DNA from: Haloterrigena sp. KLK7
GTDB taxonomy: Archaea; Halobacteriota; Halobacteria; Halobacteriales; Natrialbaceae
Assembly: GCF_037914945.1 (NCBI RefSeq)
Contig: NZ_CP149787.1
Location: 2,232,001-2,296,000, forward strand
Reading direction: 5' to 3'
Length of the DNA: 64,000 nt
Below the pieces are notes generated by a model that did not search any database, was not told where the DNA came from, and was given only the letters and a program-made list of their open reading frames with translations. The translations under genes were made by a program, and so were the position numbers. How positions within the stretch are numbered: position 1 is the first letter of the stretch; every line of letters starts with the position of its first letter. Positions 8,814 to 16,961 of the stretch are shown in pieces.

Positions 8814-10076
8814 ATGAGCGACCAACACCAGAACCTGGCCATCATCGGCCACGTCGACCACGGGAAGAGTACGCTCGTGGGACGACTCCTCTACGAGACG
8901 GGGAGCGTACCCGAGCACGTCATCGAACAGCACCGAGAAGAGGCCGAGGAGAAGGGCAAGGGCGGCTTCGAGTTCGCCTACGTCATGGACAACCTCGCCG
9001 AGGAGCGAGAGCGCGGTGTCACCATCGACATCGCCCACCAGGAGTTCTCCACCGACGAGTACGACTTCACAATCGTCGACTGTCCCGGCCACCGCGACTT
9101 CGTGAAGAACATGATCACGGGCGCGTCCCAGGCCGACAACGCCGTCCTCGTCGTCGCCGCTGACGACGGTGTCGCGCCCCAGACCCAGGAGCACGTCTTC
9201 CTGGCCCGCACCCTCGGTATCGACGAACTCATCGTCGGTATCAACAAGATGGACATCGTCGACTACGAGGAGTCGACGTACAACGAGGTCGTCGAGGAAG
9301 TGACCCAGCTGCTCAAGCAGGTCCAGTTCAACACCGACGACGCCTCGTTCATCCCGATCTCGGCGTTCGAGGGCGACAACATCGCCGAGAAGTCCGACAA
9401 CACGCCGTGGTACGACGGCGAAATCCTGCTCGAGGCACTCAACGACCTGCCGGAGCCGGAGCCGCCGACGGACGCGCCGCTTCGACTCCCGATCCAGGAC
9501 GTCTACACCATCTCGGGTATCGGTACCGTCCCCGTCGGACGTATCGAGACCGGTCTCCTGAACACCGGCGACAACGTCTCCTTCCAGCCCAGCGACGTGG
9601 GCGGGGAGGTCAAGACGATCGAGATGCACCACGAAGAGGTGCCCAAAGCGGAGCCCGGTGACAACGTCGGATTCAACGTCCGCGGCATCGGTAAGGACGA
9701 CATCCGCCGCGGTGACGTCTGTGGCCCCGCCGACGACCCGCCGAGCGTCGCCGAGACGTTCCAGGCCCAGATCGTCGTCATGCAGCACCCGTCCGTGATC
9801 ACGGCCGGTTACACGCCGGTCTTCCACGCCCACACGGCCCAGGTCGCCTGTACGATCGAGTCCATCGACAAGAAGATGGACCCCTCGAGCGGCGAGGTCG
9901 CCGAGGAGAACCCCGACTTCATCCAGTCGGGTGACGCTGCTGTGGTCACCATCCGACCGCAGAAGCCCCTCAGTATCGAGCCGTCCAGCGAGATTCCCGA
10001 ACTCGGGAGCTTCGCCATCCGCGACATGGGTCAGACCATCGCGGCCGGGAAGGTCCTCGAAGTCCACGAGAAATAA
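8814..10076 (+). CDS. tef1a: Translation elongation factor 1-alpha
   Basis: A 420-residue GTPase that brings aminoacyl-tRNA to the ribosome. All G motifs are visible: GHVDHGKST (G1, near residue 12), the GVTIDIAH switch region, DCPGH (G3, about residue 90) and NKMD (G4, about residue 145). The length is normal for archaeal EF-1alpha, and domains II and III are intact. It is immediately followed by S10 with no spacer, the classic archaeal tef1a-rps10 arrangement. Confidence 0.97.
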   Translation: MSDQHQNLAIIGHVDHGKSTLVGRLLYETGSVPEHVIEQHREEAEEKGKGGFEFAYVMDNLAEERERGVTIDIAHQEFSTDEYDFTIVDCPGHRDFVKNMITGASQADNAVLVVAADDGVAPQTQEHVFLARTLGIDELIVGINKMDIVDYEESTYNEVVEEVTQLLKQVQFNTDDASFIPISAFEGDNIAEKSDNTPWYDGEILLEALNDLPEPEPPTDAPLRLPIQDVYTISGIGTVPVGRIETGLLNTGDNVSFQPSDVGGEVKTIEMHHEEVPKAEPGDNVGFNVRGIGKDDIRRGDVCGPADDPPSVAETFQAQIVVMQHPSVITAGYTPVFHAHTAQVACTIESIDKKMDPSSGEVAEENPDFIQSGDAAVVTIRPQKPLSIEPSSEIPELGSFAIRDMGQTIAAGKVLEVHEK

Positions 10077-10385
10077 ATGCAGCAGGCACGCGTTCGACTC
10101 GCGGGCACGAGTCCAGACGACCTCGACGACATCTGCGACGACGTCCGCGAGATCGCGAACAACACCGGCGTCAACCTGAGCGGTCCGATCCCGCTGCCGA
10201 CGAAGACCCTCGAGGTCCCGACCCGGAAGTCGCCTGACGGCGAGGGCACCGCGACGTGGGAGCACTGGGAGATGCGCGTCCACAAGCGCCTGATCGATCT
10301 GGACGCCGACGAACGCGCACTCCGCCAGCTCATGCGCATTCAGGTGCCGAACGACGTCTCGATCGAGATCGTCCTCGAGGACTGA
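10077..10385 (+). CDS. rps10: 30S ribosomal protein S10
   Basis: A 102-residue S10 protein of the small-subunit head. Recognisable segments include [22 protein letters not shown] (central loop) and the C-terminal [17 protein letters not shown]. The ATG directly follows the TAA of EF-1alpha (no gap), so the two are cotranscribed and probably translationally coupled. Confidence 0.96.
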   Translation: MQQARVRLAGTSPDDLDDICDDVREIANNTGVNLSGPIPLPTKTLEVPTRKSPDGEGTATWEHWEMRVHKRLIDLDADERALRQLMRIQVPNDVSIEIVLED

Positions 10386-10394
10386 GGCGATCGC

Positions 10395-10418
10395 GGTTGC
10401 AGTTGCGGTTGCGGTTGC
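10395..10418. repeat. Short hexamer tandem repeat
   Basis: Four consecutive GGTTGC-type hexamers (one variant, AGTTGC) directly behind the S10 stop. It is followed by a T-rich stretch that may serve as the operon terminator. Confidence 0.5.
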
Positions 10419-10625
10419 GATTTTCACCGTTTCTTCACACCGTCTATAGCGACGCAGCCGTCGCGATCGGCGGTAGCGGTGTGCTAACGACTCCACAGCG
10501 GCGATCGCTCTCGAGAAGCGACACCGACGGACCGTCTTCGAATTACCAGCGACGCTCGCGGTAGGCAATCCATAGCCGTCAGTGTCGACGCGGACACTTT
10601 TGGGGGGCGCGTCCCACTAGCCGCT

Positions 10626-11318
10626 ATGGCAGATCGCTCGTCGCGATCGGGGATCGGAATGCGGTCGGGGACCGGCGCCGAATCGCCGACCGACGACTCG
10701 AGTAGCCCGATCGTCGAGCTGCTCGCCGTCTTCGTCCTCGTCTTCGTAGTCCAGCAGGTGGCGGCGCTGCTCAGCGTCGGGCTGATGGCCGGGCTGTTCG
10801 TCCTCGCGCCGCCGCTGTCGACCAATCCGTGGACGGTCGTGACGAGCGTCTACGCCCACGGCAGCGTCGGCCACCTGGTCTCGAACGGCCTCGCGTTGAT
10901 CGTCTTCGGCTGGCCGGTCGCGCGCGCGACGACGCGGCTTCGATTCCACCTGTTTTTCGCGGTGACGGGTGCGATCGCTGGAATCGCCCAGATCCTCCTC
11001 ACGAACGTCGCGGCGTCGGTCTCCGTGGTTCCCGCGACGGGCGGCGTGCTCGGCGCCAGCGGTGCGGTCTTCGCCCTGCTGGGCTACCTGATCGCCTCGA
11101 ACCGGCTGTCGGCCAGCCTGGCCTCGTTCGTCGACGTCCCGTCGTGGCTGTCGGCGCTGGTGTTCCTCGGCCTCGCCGTCGCCGTCACGATGGCGACCGC
11201 GTCGCCGGGCGTCGCCCTGCTCGCGCACTTCACCGGCCTGTTGCTCGGTCTGGTGGCCGGACGCGCTCGAGTCCTGCACGTCGGCTCGCCGTCGCAGTCG
11301 GGGCCCGCGAGGCTCTGA
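10626..11318 (+). CDS. Rhomboid family intramembrane serine protease
   Basis: A 230-residue membrane protein with about six hydrophobic segments after a disordered 30-residue N-terminus. The catalytic serine motif is present as GVLGASGAVFALLGYL (GxSG, about residue 143). The partner His is in ALLAHFTGLLLGLVAG in the last helix (about residue 203), giving the rhomboid Ser-His dyad. HGSVGHLVSN near residue 80 matches the conserved H...N of helix 2. Substrates are unknown. Confidence 0.85.
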   Translation: MADRSSRSGIGMRSGTGAESPTDDSSSPIVELLAVFVLVFVVQQVAALLSVGLMAGLFVLAPPLSTNPWTVVTSVYAHGSVGHLVSNGLALIVFGWPVARATTRLRFHLFFAVTGAIAGIAQILLTNVAASVSVVPATGGVLGASGAVFALLGYLIASNRLSASLASFVDVPSWLSALVFLGLAVAVTMATASPGVALLAHFTGLLLGLVAGRARVLHVGSPSQSGPARL

Positions 11319-11391
11319 GGCGATCACCGCTCGAGCGCGCCTCGCGGAGCCGAGCGAAAAGGTATTTTCCCGACCTGTTCGAACGAAACGT

Positions 11392-11748
11392 ATGGCACCG
11401 ACTCAGGTTCAGCGGGCGGTCGACGTCGCCGAGCGAGAGCTCACCCTCTCGTGGGCGACCGTCGCCGCTGTCGTCCTCCTCTTCGCGGGTCGACTGCTCC
11501 TCGAGGGCACCGCCTCGCTCACCCAGACCGTGTCCCTCGTGGCCTACGCCGCCGTCGTGACCGCGAGCGCGTTCGTCCGCGTCCGTCGGTGGGCCGGGAT
11601 CTGGTTCCTCTGGGCGGCCTTCGTCCTCCACTTCGCGCTGACGTTCTCGGCGGCCGGGATGGGATCCATCTCCCTCGTGCTCCTGCTGGTCGCCGGCGTG
11701 TTAGTGGCACTAGGGGTGCAGGACGTGCGCGGGGAGCTCGAGCGATGA
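11392..11748 (+). CDS. Small membrane protein, unknown function
   Basis: A 118-residue protein with three or four predicted membrane segments (about residues 20-40, 45-60, 68-85 and 88-108) and short acidic loops. No motif is recognised. It follows the rhomboid gene by about 70 bp in the same direction, so the two may share a transcript. Confidence 0.65.
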   Translation: MAPTQVQRAVDVAERELTLSWATVAAVVLLFAGRLLLEGTASLTQTVSLVAYAAVVTASAFVRVRRWAGIWFLWAAFVLHFALTFSAAGMGSISLVLLLVAGVLVALGVQDVRGELER

Positions 11749-11863
11749 CCCCGATCCGGTGTCGACCGGCGGGAACGCTCGGGACGACTCGAGCGTGTGG
11801 ACGGCTGTCGCGCCGCTCCCGAAACACAAGCTACAAATAGAAACCCCGGTTAGGAACGTGCGA

Positions 11864-11935
11864 GGGCTCGTAGATCAGTGGCAGATCGCTTCCTTCGCAA
11901 GGAAGAGGCCCCGGGTTCAAATCCCGGCGAGTCCA
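11864..11935 (+). tRNA. tRNA-Ala(CGC)
   Basis: A 72-nt cloverleaf. The acceptor stem pairs GGGCTCG with CGAGTCC (one G-T), and the anticodon stem CTTCC/GGAAG encloses TTCGCAA, giving anticodon CGC. The T arm is CCGGG-TTCAAAT-CCCGG. The discriminator base is A and CCA is not encoded. An accessory island begins immediately downstream. Confidence 0.95.
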
Positions 11936-12116
11936 TCAAGATTTTGTAACGTTTCGAGTTATCCGGTTAGTCGCTGCTGTAGCGACTGACTCCGCATTAT
12001 GCAGTTGCGTTTCGTGCGTAGAAACCACCCCTGAAAATCGAGTGATTGCCGGTGCGGGATTCGCCTCCGCGCTGGCTGGCGATTTCATCGAAGGAAACCG
12101 GGGGTGGTCAGCGTGA
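11936..12116 (+). pseudogene. Possible remnant of a small viral/plasmid protein
   Basis: One frame is open from inside the tRNA gene to a TGA at 12114-12116 and reads as a plausible chain with a CSCVSC cysteine group and a Gly/Ala-rich end (AGAGFASALAGDFIEGN). It has no ATG; the only GTG (12042) would give 24 residues. The stop overlaps the GTG start of the next gene (GTGA), as in a coupled operon. I read this as the 3' end of a gene lost at the tRNA junction. Weak evidence. Confidence 0.3.
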
Positions 12117-12346
12117 CGATCGCGCCGTGGCCGTCGACTGGCACTGAGTCGACGTGTGAGCACTGCGGCGAACACGTCTCGGCTCAGTTCTGCCGGGTCT
12201 ACGGTGATAACCGCGACCGAGTCCATCGCTGTCCCGAGTGCGATACCTACTGCCGGCTGACCCGCGGGTCCGCTGCTGGGATCGACGTCGCGATCCCAGA
12301 CCCGGAGACGTCGCCCGGTCGTCACGGGGGTGAACCCGATGTCTGA
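12113..12346 (+). CDS. Small zinc-ribbon protein (DUF7563-like)
   Basis: A 77-residue protein. CEHCGEHVSAQFCRV and HRCPECDTYCRL form two CxxC knuckles about 25 residues apart, a zinc ribbon. The segment and the following TRGSAAG agree with DUF7563 proteins as I recall them, which are common in haloarchaeal viruses and integrated elements. GTG at 12113 was chosen because it overlaps the preceding stop; GTG at 12104 is an alternative. It overlaps the next gene by 8 nt. Function unknown, perhaps DNA or RNA binding. Confidence 0.65.
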   Translation: MTIAPWPSTGTESTCEHCGEHVSAQFCRVYGDNRDRVHRCPECDTYCRLTRGSAAGIDVAIPDPETSPGRHGGEPDV

Positions 12347-12647
12347 GGAGTTCGTCTCGGCAAGCGAACTCTACGACGTCGAGAGTCGGACGCCCATAGT
12401 CCATCCGGCCCATCAAGCGACCGACGCTGACGTTCGGCGCGCGCTCGAGAACCGGGAAATCCGTGCCGACGGCGGTAACGCCTCGAGCGTTAATTGTCGA
12501 GCGTTAATTGTCGTTCTCGTCGTCGGAATCCGAGTCGTTCTCTGCGTTCTCTTCATCGCCATCGGCACCCGGACCGAGCCCAGGTTCTGGTTCTTCATCT
12601 ATCTCCTCTTTCGCAGCGTCAAGGCCTTCTTCATCGGAATTCTCTGA
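12339..12647 (+). CDS. Hypothetical element-borne protein, uncertain C-terminus
   Basis: Starts with ATG at 12339, overlapping the zinc-ribbon gene by 8 nt, as in a compact viral operon. The first 50 residues (SEEFVSASELYDVE, then TDADVRRALENREI) look like a genuine acidic haloarchaeal protein. From about residue 52 the frame crosses a 14-bp tandem duplication, turns hydrophobic, and runs antisense to an acidic microprotein. The duplication changes the frame by two bases, so the original end may be lost. Confidence 0.4.
   Translation: MSEEFVSASELYDVESRTPIVHPAHQATDADVRRALENREIRADGGNASSVNCRALIVVLVVGIRVVLCVLFIAIGTRTEPRFWFFIYLLFRSVKAFFIGIL
12483..12510. repeat. 14-bp tandem duplication
   Basis: TCGAGCGTTAATTG occurs twice in direct succession (12483-12496 and 12497-12510). 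The second copy contains the TAA of the minus-strand acidic microprotein, and the duplication lies inside the plus-strand frame that starts at 12339. Confidence 0.85.
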
Positions 12648-12665
12648 ATTCGAATTATCGGCCAT
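12504..12665 (-). CDS. Acidic microprotein, 53 residues
   Basis: A frame of 53 codons plus stop, starting MADNSNSENSDEEGL and ending in a run of Asp/Glu/Asn/Ser. About half the residues are acidic, typical of a disordered halophilic protein, and there is no cysteine or membrane segment. It is antisense to the C-terminal half of the preceding plus-strand frame. A hairpin lies 33 bp upstream. No family is recognised; the biased composition may flatter the frame. Confidence 0.4.
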   Translation of the reverse strand: MADNSNSENSDEEGLDAAKEEIDEEPEPGLGPGADGDEENAENDSDSDDENDN

Positions 12666-12697
12666 CGTCCCAGCTAGGGGGAGTCGAATACAAAACG

Positions 12698-12723
12698 GTC
12701 TCCCCTGTTATTTTTGGGGAGAC
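12698..12723. repeat. Inverted repeat, 8-bp stem
   Basis: GTCTCCCC and GGGGAGAC are perfectly complementary and enclose a T-rich 10-nt loop. The site lies upstream of the minus-strand microprotein and between two plus-strand small frames, so it could be an operator or a terminator. Confidence 0.5.
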
Positions 12724-12770
12724 TCCGCTGTATGAGTATTCAGTAAACGCGGCTACTGAACGCGAGCGGG

Positions 12771-12917
12771 GTGACCGATGAGCCGCTCGAGTCAGTCTCG
12801 ACTCGCTGCCTCGAGACAGGCTGGCGATCGGCGGGCGAAGACCGCAGCGAGGAGTACGTTCAGTTCAGTTGGGCTCGCGTCTTCGGCCCCGACGAGATTC
12901 TGGAGGGATCGCGATGA
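12771..12917 (+). CDS. Small hypothetical protein upstream of the broken HTH gene
   Basis: A 48-residue GTG-start frame with an acidic character (TDEPLESVS, EDRSEEYVQFSWARVFGPDEIL). Its stop overlaps the ATG of the following HTH reading frame (ATGA at 12914-12917), the usual coupling in this kind of operon. No family recognised. Confidence rests on the overlap and composition only. Confidence 0.35.
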   Translation: MTDEPLESVSTRCLETGWRSAGEDRSEEYVQFSWARVFGPDEILEGSR

Positions 12918-13443
12918 GCGTCGATCGTGACGGTCGCGACCGACGGCGACGGTCGGCGGTCTCGCCGACCAGTTGGGCAAGCATCCCGCGACGATCTACC
13001 GGGCGATCGAAGACCTCGGCGACGTCCTCGAGCTCGACCAGGGCGACGTCTCGTTTCGGGCCCGGAAGTATCGTGAGGAGTTGCGCGCGCTCGTCGAGTC
13101 GGCCGAGCACGCGATCGAGAGCTACGCCGATCGGATGCAACACCTCGTGGGTCTGGCCGATCACGTCGCCGAGTCGTCGCCGTTCCAGAAGTGGCTTGCC
13201 GAGAACGGCGCCGACCTCGAGTTCGACGACCAGGGCGAACCCCGTCGGATGCGAATCGATACGATTCTCTCGCGGCTGAAGGCCGATAGTTTCGAGAACG
13301 TCGGTACGATCGCCGCCGAGGCCCTCGAGAAGTGGTCGAAGTCGGGGAACGACCCGACAATTCTCCGCGGCGCCGAGTTGACCTGGAAGACTCCCGGCGG
13401 CGGAACAGAGACAGGATTCGTCGGCGCCGTCGCCGATCGATGA
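12914..13443 (+). pseudogene. HTH DNA-binding protein, frameshifted
   Basis: From about 12943 one frame encodes GGLADQLGKHPATIYRAIEDL, a clear helix-turn-helix, followed by about 130 residues (ARKYREEL, then HAIESYADRM, then GFVGAVADR) ending at 13443. This frame has no ATG or GTG at its start and runs into a stop at 12928. The natural ATG at 12914 overlaps the previous gene but lies in another frame. Restoring one base near 12940-12942 would join SVDRDGRDR to the HTH, so a single-base deletion is the simplest explanation. A TTG at 12973 could still give a protein that starts inside the HTH. Confidence 0.6.
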
Positions 13444-13764
13444 ATCGGCCAGAGTAGTGGCAACACTACCCCGTTACTTCATTTAGACAACCACAGTTTC
13501 GTTAGCAGCTGATTTTCGCAAGTTCCGTTGTATTCGTCCCCTCGAGAGCGGGGTCTGCACCGTGATCGCACCGCAGCGCCTGCAGGGTCGTTTCGCGCTG
13601 CGCGCGAAAGCCCCCTTGGCGGGTGTCCCCAAGGGGACAGCGCCAAAAAATTACAGCGCCCCGCCCCCGCTTCCGCATGCGGAGCCCCAGTTGATCCAGA
13701 CGAAACACACCCTCTGTAACTCGACGCACGTCAATCTTAATTTTGTACACATGCAAAGTTACCT
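13444..13764. other. Gene-free stretch rich in hairpins
   Basis: No supported coding frame. It contains three strong inverted repeats between 13591 and 13683, listed separately, then a rapid drop in GC toward the promoter of the AT-rich gene at 13765. Confidence 0.6.
13591..13683. repeat. Cluster of three hairpins
   Basis: First, TTTCGCGC and GCGCGAAA around TGC (13591-13609). Second, TGTCCCC-AA-GGGGACA (13624-13639), extended outward by TTGGCG and CGCCAA after small bulges. Third, the 12-bp palindrome TCCGCATGCGGA (13672-13683). All stems are perfect. Such clustering is typical of replication or transfer origins or of a structured leader, but no iteron or partner gene is visible. Confidence 0.55.
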
Positions 13765-14160
13765 ATGAGCAAGCCGTTAGAGATCAAAGACTACCCTCTA
13801 CCGATACATATTAAGTGGAATAGTCAGGATCGTCCGGTTAGGATCTTATTCATAGATGGTTTATTTGACATTATAAAACCGATTTATGACATAATAAAAC
13901 CAGTGTCTGAAGTTATGACTGTAAAAGAACAACCAGAGGCTGTAGAGAATGTTATAGAGTTGATTAGGGGGCTGACAGTAGAGTATGGGGCATTCGGCTG
14001 GGTATTTGCCATATGCGTTCTGGAACTAGTACTCTTAGCTGCGGAGAAATTGGTATCTATTGGGAAATTCACGTATGAGAAGACAGGATTTGGTATGAAT
14101 TTCGGCCAGTATTTCGGAGCCAGTGGTTACGTTTTGCTGGAGTATCCCGTTGTTGAGTGA
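13765..14160 (+). CDS. AT-rich orphan membrane protein
   Basis: A 131-residue protein in a segment far lower in GC than its surroundings, with A/T-ending codons (AAA, ATA, TTA) that neighbours avoid. The chain has Lys/Ile-rich stretches (FDIIKPIYDIIKPVSEVM) instead of the usual acidic haloarchaeal composition. It carries one strong membrane segment near residues 75-95 (AFGWVFAICVLELVLLAAEKL). No family is recognised. Composition marks it as recently acquired, probably viral or plasmid-borne. Confidence 0.6.
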   Translation: MSKPLEIKDYPLPIHIKWNSQDRPVRILFIDGLFDIIKPIYDIIKPVSEVMTVKEQPEAVENVIELIRGLTVEYGAFGWVFAICVLELVLLAAEKLVSIGKFTYEKTGFGMNFGQYFGASGYVLLEYPVVE

Positions 14161-14240
14161 TTTCAAGACCAGTCTGTCTTGCTTTCTTTATCTGGTTTTG
14201 TTTCCCCTCCGGTTGCACGTCCACAAATCCGGTTCCCCGA

Positions 14241-14275
14241 ATATGCACACGAGTCGCGAAACCCCGTGTGCATAT
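14241..14275. repeat. 11-bp inverted repeat, 13-nt spacer
   Basis: ATATGCACACG (14241-14251) and CGTGTGCATAT (14265-14275) match perfectly. The site sits between the AT-rich orphan and the DUF7692-like gene, about 130 bp before the latter's ATG. It could be an operator for a dimeric repressor. Confidence 0.6.
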
Positions 14276-14402
14276 CGAACGATGATCGCCCCACGACCCC
14301 AGCGACAACTCGGATAGAGTGACGGGACATCCCCATTTCGTGGGCTATGGGCTGCTCGAGATAGGCGAAAAAACGAGGATTCGACGGTCTGTGTGTACGA
14401 GT

Positions 14403-14657
14403 ATGCGAATCCGAACCAGTGAAGAGTATGCGTACCGGAACGACGCAATCGAGCGAGCAGCGGACTTCTACGGCTGTAACAAGACGAAAGCCGTCGTCTC
14501 AGCCTGTGATGATGTACCAAAACTGGTTGCGGCAGCGTGGACCGTCCTCGAGCGCGATGACCTCACTCACGAGCAGCGCACGGAGATCGCTGAAACACTA
14601 TCGACGAGAGCGACGACCTTCGAAGTAGGACAGTCCGTAGACGTTGATCGAGATTAG
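14403..14657 (+). CDS. DUF7692-like small protein
   Basis: An 84-residue protein starting MRIRTSEEYAYRNDAIERA. The pattern (EYAYRNDAIERAADFYGCNKTKAVVSACDDVPKLV) agrees with what I recall of DUF7692, a haloarchaeal family found near tRNAs and in mobile regions. It is helical and resembles ribbon-helix-helix or antitoxin-sized proteins, but no DNA-binding motif is certain. The ATG at 14403 was chosen because upstream residues in the frame look non-coding. Confidence 0.6.
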   Translation: MRIRTSEEYAYRNDAIERAADFYGCNKTKAVVSACDDVPKLVAAAWTVLERDDLTHEQRTEIAETLSTRATTFEVGQSVDVDRD

Positions 14658-14678
14658 AAACAGCAGATAGGAGCACAG

Positions 14679-14694
14679 TTTTTTATTCAGAACT
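14679..14694 (+). repeat. Left copy of a 16-bp inverted repeat flanking the PQQ gene
   Basis: TTTTTTATTCAGAACT. Its reverse complement recurs at 16588-16603 with 15 of 16 bases identical. The pair encloses 1.9 kb containing only the PQQ/PGF-CTERM gene. No target-site duplication was seen outside the copies. Confidence 0.6.
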
Positions 14695-14810
14695 GCTCGC
14701 GAAACTCGCGGTAAGTACAGAGCAAGTAGTGTGCGACCTTTTCAATGAAATAGAGGATTCCGGTACGTTGTTCGGTGATCTCGTCCGAATTTGCCCGACC
14801 CGGGATCCCC

Positions 14811-16457
14811 TCACTCAGACGGTTCGTTCACGCTGGTCGATTCGTCGACGCCGGCCTTCCGGCGCAGCCACTCGAGGCCGAGCGCCCCGCCGAGAAGTCC
14901 GCCACCGGCCGTGAAGCCGGGCACGTTGTCGGCATCACTGTTGTTCCCGGCGTCCGTCTCGTTTCCAGCGTCCGTCTCGTTTCCAGCGTCCCCATCTCCG
15001 GCGGTTCCGTTCCCGCTATCGCCGTCGTCGACGGACTTTCCGTCGTCGGCAGCCGGATCGTCGTCCGGACAGGGGCACTCGTCTTCGTCGTCGCTGTCGT
15101 CTTCCCCCGCGTCGCTGTCGTCCTCGCCGTCCTGCTGCTCGTCTCCCTCGTCGGACCCGCCTTCGTCGTCGGACCCGTCTTGCTCGTCAGATCCGTCTCC
15201 CTCGTCGTTTCCGCCGTCCGTGTCGTCGTTCTCGCCACTCTCGTCGGGCTGGTCGTCCGTGTCGGTTTCTTCACGAAGCGCGACGAGTTCGCCGTCGTGA
15301 TCGACGTAGATGGTCTCGCCGCTGATCGCACGAATGTGTCCGACCGGTGCGTCGTCTTTCGAGAGCGTCCACTTCTCTCTCCCGTCGCGTTTGTCGAGCG
15401 CGACGAGTTTCTGATCGTAATCCCGGTCTCCGTAATTGTGGCCATCTACCTCAAAATAGACGTAGACGGTCTCGCCGCTGATAACGGCCTGCCCGTAGGT
15501 GTACGTAACGTCGAGCTCCCAATCGTACTCGTCGCCGTGGATCGAAGTACTGTCGTAGCCGTAATCGTGTGCTGAAAGCACGGATTCATTGCCGAGCGTC
15601 CCTATGGAATAGGGCCCGACCAGACCCAACCCACTGCCGGTTTGTGCATCGTAGAAGGGGAGTTCCTCCCCCGGAAGCTCGGCGAGAACCGCCGTCTCAG
15701 TCGCGTAGATGGCATCTCCTCCTGTCCAGTGCGATGTCTGCCAGATGGTCTCTCCGGTCGCGGGATCGAAGGCGAGAACGCCGTCCTGCGTTTCGGCGTA
15801 GACGACGCCGTTCATCGCGGCGGTTCCGGGGGTGAATTCGGACTCCTGTTCGTCACCGTCGCTCGACTCGACGACAGCCGTGTCTTTCTGCCATCGGACC
15901 GATCCGTCGTCGGCCTCGAGGGCATACAGGATGCCGTCGACGACGACGAAGACGCCGTCGTACGCCACCGTGTGGCTACTCGTCCTCTCCCCGGGGTCGA
16001 GGTCGCTCTCCCAGCGGACGCTACCGTCTTCTCGATCGAGCGCCACGATATCGCCGCCGTTGAGGTATACCATCTCGCCGGCTACCGCGGGGTCACCCGC
16101 GTCGACGTCGGCGTTCTCCCAGAGGCGCGTTCCGTCCGCCGCGTCGAGGGCGACGACACCGTCCGCGGTCGTCGTGTACACGGTGTCGTCGGCGACCGCG
16201 ACGGAGCCGTCGTGGTCGACGGTCCAGGCGGCCTCGAGCGACTCGCCGTCGAACTCGTAGCCGTCTTCGATGAATCGCGCGTGACCGGCGTCACCGCGGT
16301 AGGACGCCCAGTCCTCGTCCAGGTCCGGATTCGGATCCAGGTCCGGGTCCGGGAGGTCGTCGACATCAGCCTCGGCGGCTCCGGCCCCTACCGAAGCGAG
16401 TCCGGTCCCAATCGACAGCGCTGCCCCACTCGCCAGCACAGATCGTCGTTTCCACAT
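14811..16457 (-). CDS. Secreted PQQ-like beta-propeller protein with PGF-CTERM tail
   Basis: A 548-residue exported protein. The N-terminus MWKRRSVLASGAALS is a signal peptide with a twin Arg. Residues about 50-400 hold at least six PQQ/pyrrolo-quinoline-like repeats of the form G-x-V-x-A-L-D-x-x-D-G-x-x-x-W. A long Asp/Glu/Gly/Ser linker (about 410-515) includes CPCP and a short GNETDA duplication. The end, VPGFTAGGGLLGGALG plus an Arg-rich tail, is a PGF-CTERM signal for archaeosortase. Propellers of this type usually bind proteins or polysaccharides; there is no evidence for bound PQQ. Confidence 0.82.
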   Translation of the reverse strand: MWKRRSVLASGAALSIGTGLASVGAGAAEADVDDLPDPDLDPNPDLDEDWASYRGDAGHARFIEDGYEFDGESLEAAWTVDHDGSVAVADDTVYTTTADGVVALDAADGTRLWENADVDAGDPAVAGEMVYLNGGDIVALDREDGSVRWESDLDPGERTSSHTVAYDGVFVVVDGILYALEADDGSVRWQKDTAVVESSDGDEQESEFTPGTAAMNGVVYAETQDGVLAFDPATGETIWQTSHWTGGDAIYATETAVLAELPGEELPFYDAQTGSGLGLVGPYSIGTLGNESVLSAHDYGYDSTSIHGDEYDWELDVTYTYGQAVISGETVYVYFEVDGHNYGDRDYDQKLVALDKRDGREKWTLSKDDAPVGHIRAISGETIYVDHDGELVALREETDTDDQPDESGENDDTDGGNDEGDGSDEQDGSDDEGGSDEGDEQQDGEDDSDAGEDDSDDEDECPCPDDDPAADDGKSVDDGDSGNGTAGDGDAGNETDAGNETDAGNNSDADNVPGFTAGGGLLGGALGLEWLRRKAGVDESTSVNEPSE

Positions 16458-16587
16458 AACGACACGACGTACGAATATCGGTCATATTCCTATCCATCAA
16501 TTAACGGTATTTCTTAGCTATGCAATTGTTTCAAACTGTTCAGGACGCATCTGTAGTTACCAAATCGGGCGTTTCAGTTTCGTCTCT

Positions 16588-16603
16588 AGTTCTGAATAAA
16601 GAA
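16588..16603 (-). repeat. Right copy of the 16-bp inverted repeat flanking the PQQ gene
   Basis: AGTTCTGAATAAAGAA, the inverted counterpart of 14679-14694 with one mismatch. It lies in an AT-rich stretch upstream of the PQQ gene start. Confidence 0.6.
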
Positions 16604-16619
16604 ATTGTATTATCAACCA

Positions 16620-16943
16620 TTATGGAATGTCGCCGATAGAAATCTTCGCCTGCTCCGTGCCGCGGTGATCGCCGCCGACGTGCCACCGGAGCAGCGGGAG
16701 ACTCGAGGCCGTGCACATCTTGTCCGTGACAATCGTGCAATCAGAGCGCCCATGGGGCCGGTAGACGACGAAACAGTACCAGCCGTCCGCTCGCCGGAGT
16801 TTCTCGTGATACTCGCGATAGACCTTGAAGTTCCCCGGCTGGCCGTCGCTGTGCTCGAGCATCGTCGATTTAATCTCGACCGGCGTCCCGTTGTTGAATC
16901 TGGCGTCGTGCCAACTGGCCCGCTCGAGTTCGAACCGTCGCTT
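16620..16943 (-). pseudogene. PD-(D/E)XK-like nuclease, N-terminally truncated
   Basis: The readable chain runs from just after a TAG (16944-16946) to a TAA at 16620 and lacks its beginning. It contains ASWHDARFNNGTPVEIKST, whose D...ExK spacing fits the PD-(D/E)XK nuclease core. EHSDGQPGNFKVYREYHEKL and RWHVGGDHRGTEQAKISIGD follow. I recall similar proteins in haloarchaeal elements but cannot name the family. An internal ATG at 16862 would lose the ExK motif, so the gene is probably dead. Confidence 0.5.
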
Positions 16944-16961
16944 CTAGCCGAGTCGACTCGA

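Noticed and set aside
8757-10568. A 603-codon minus-strand frame
   Set aside because: Antisense to EF-1alpha and S10, whose identity is certain; a codon-bias shadow.
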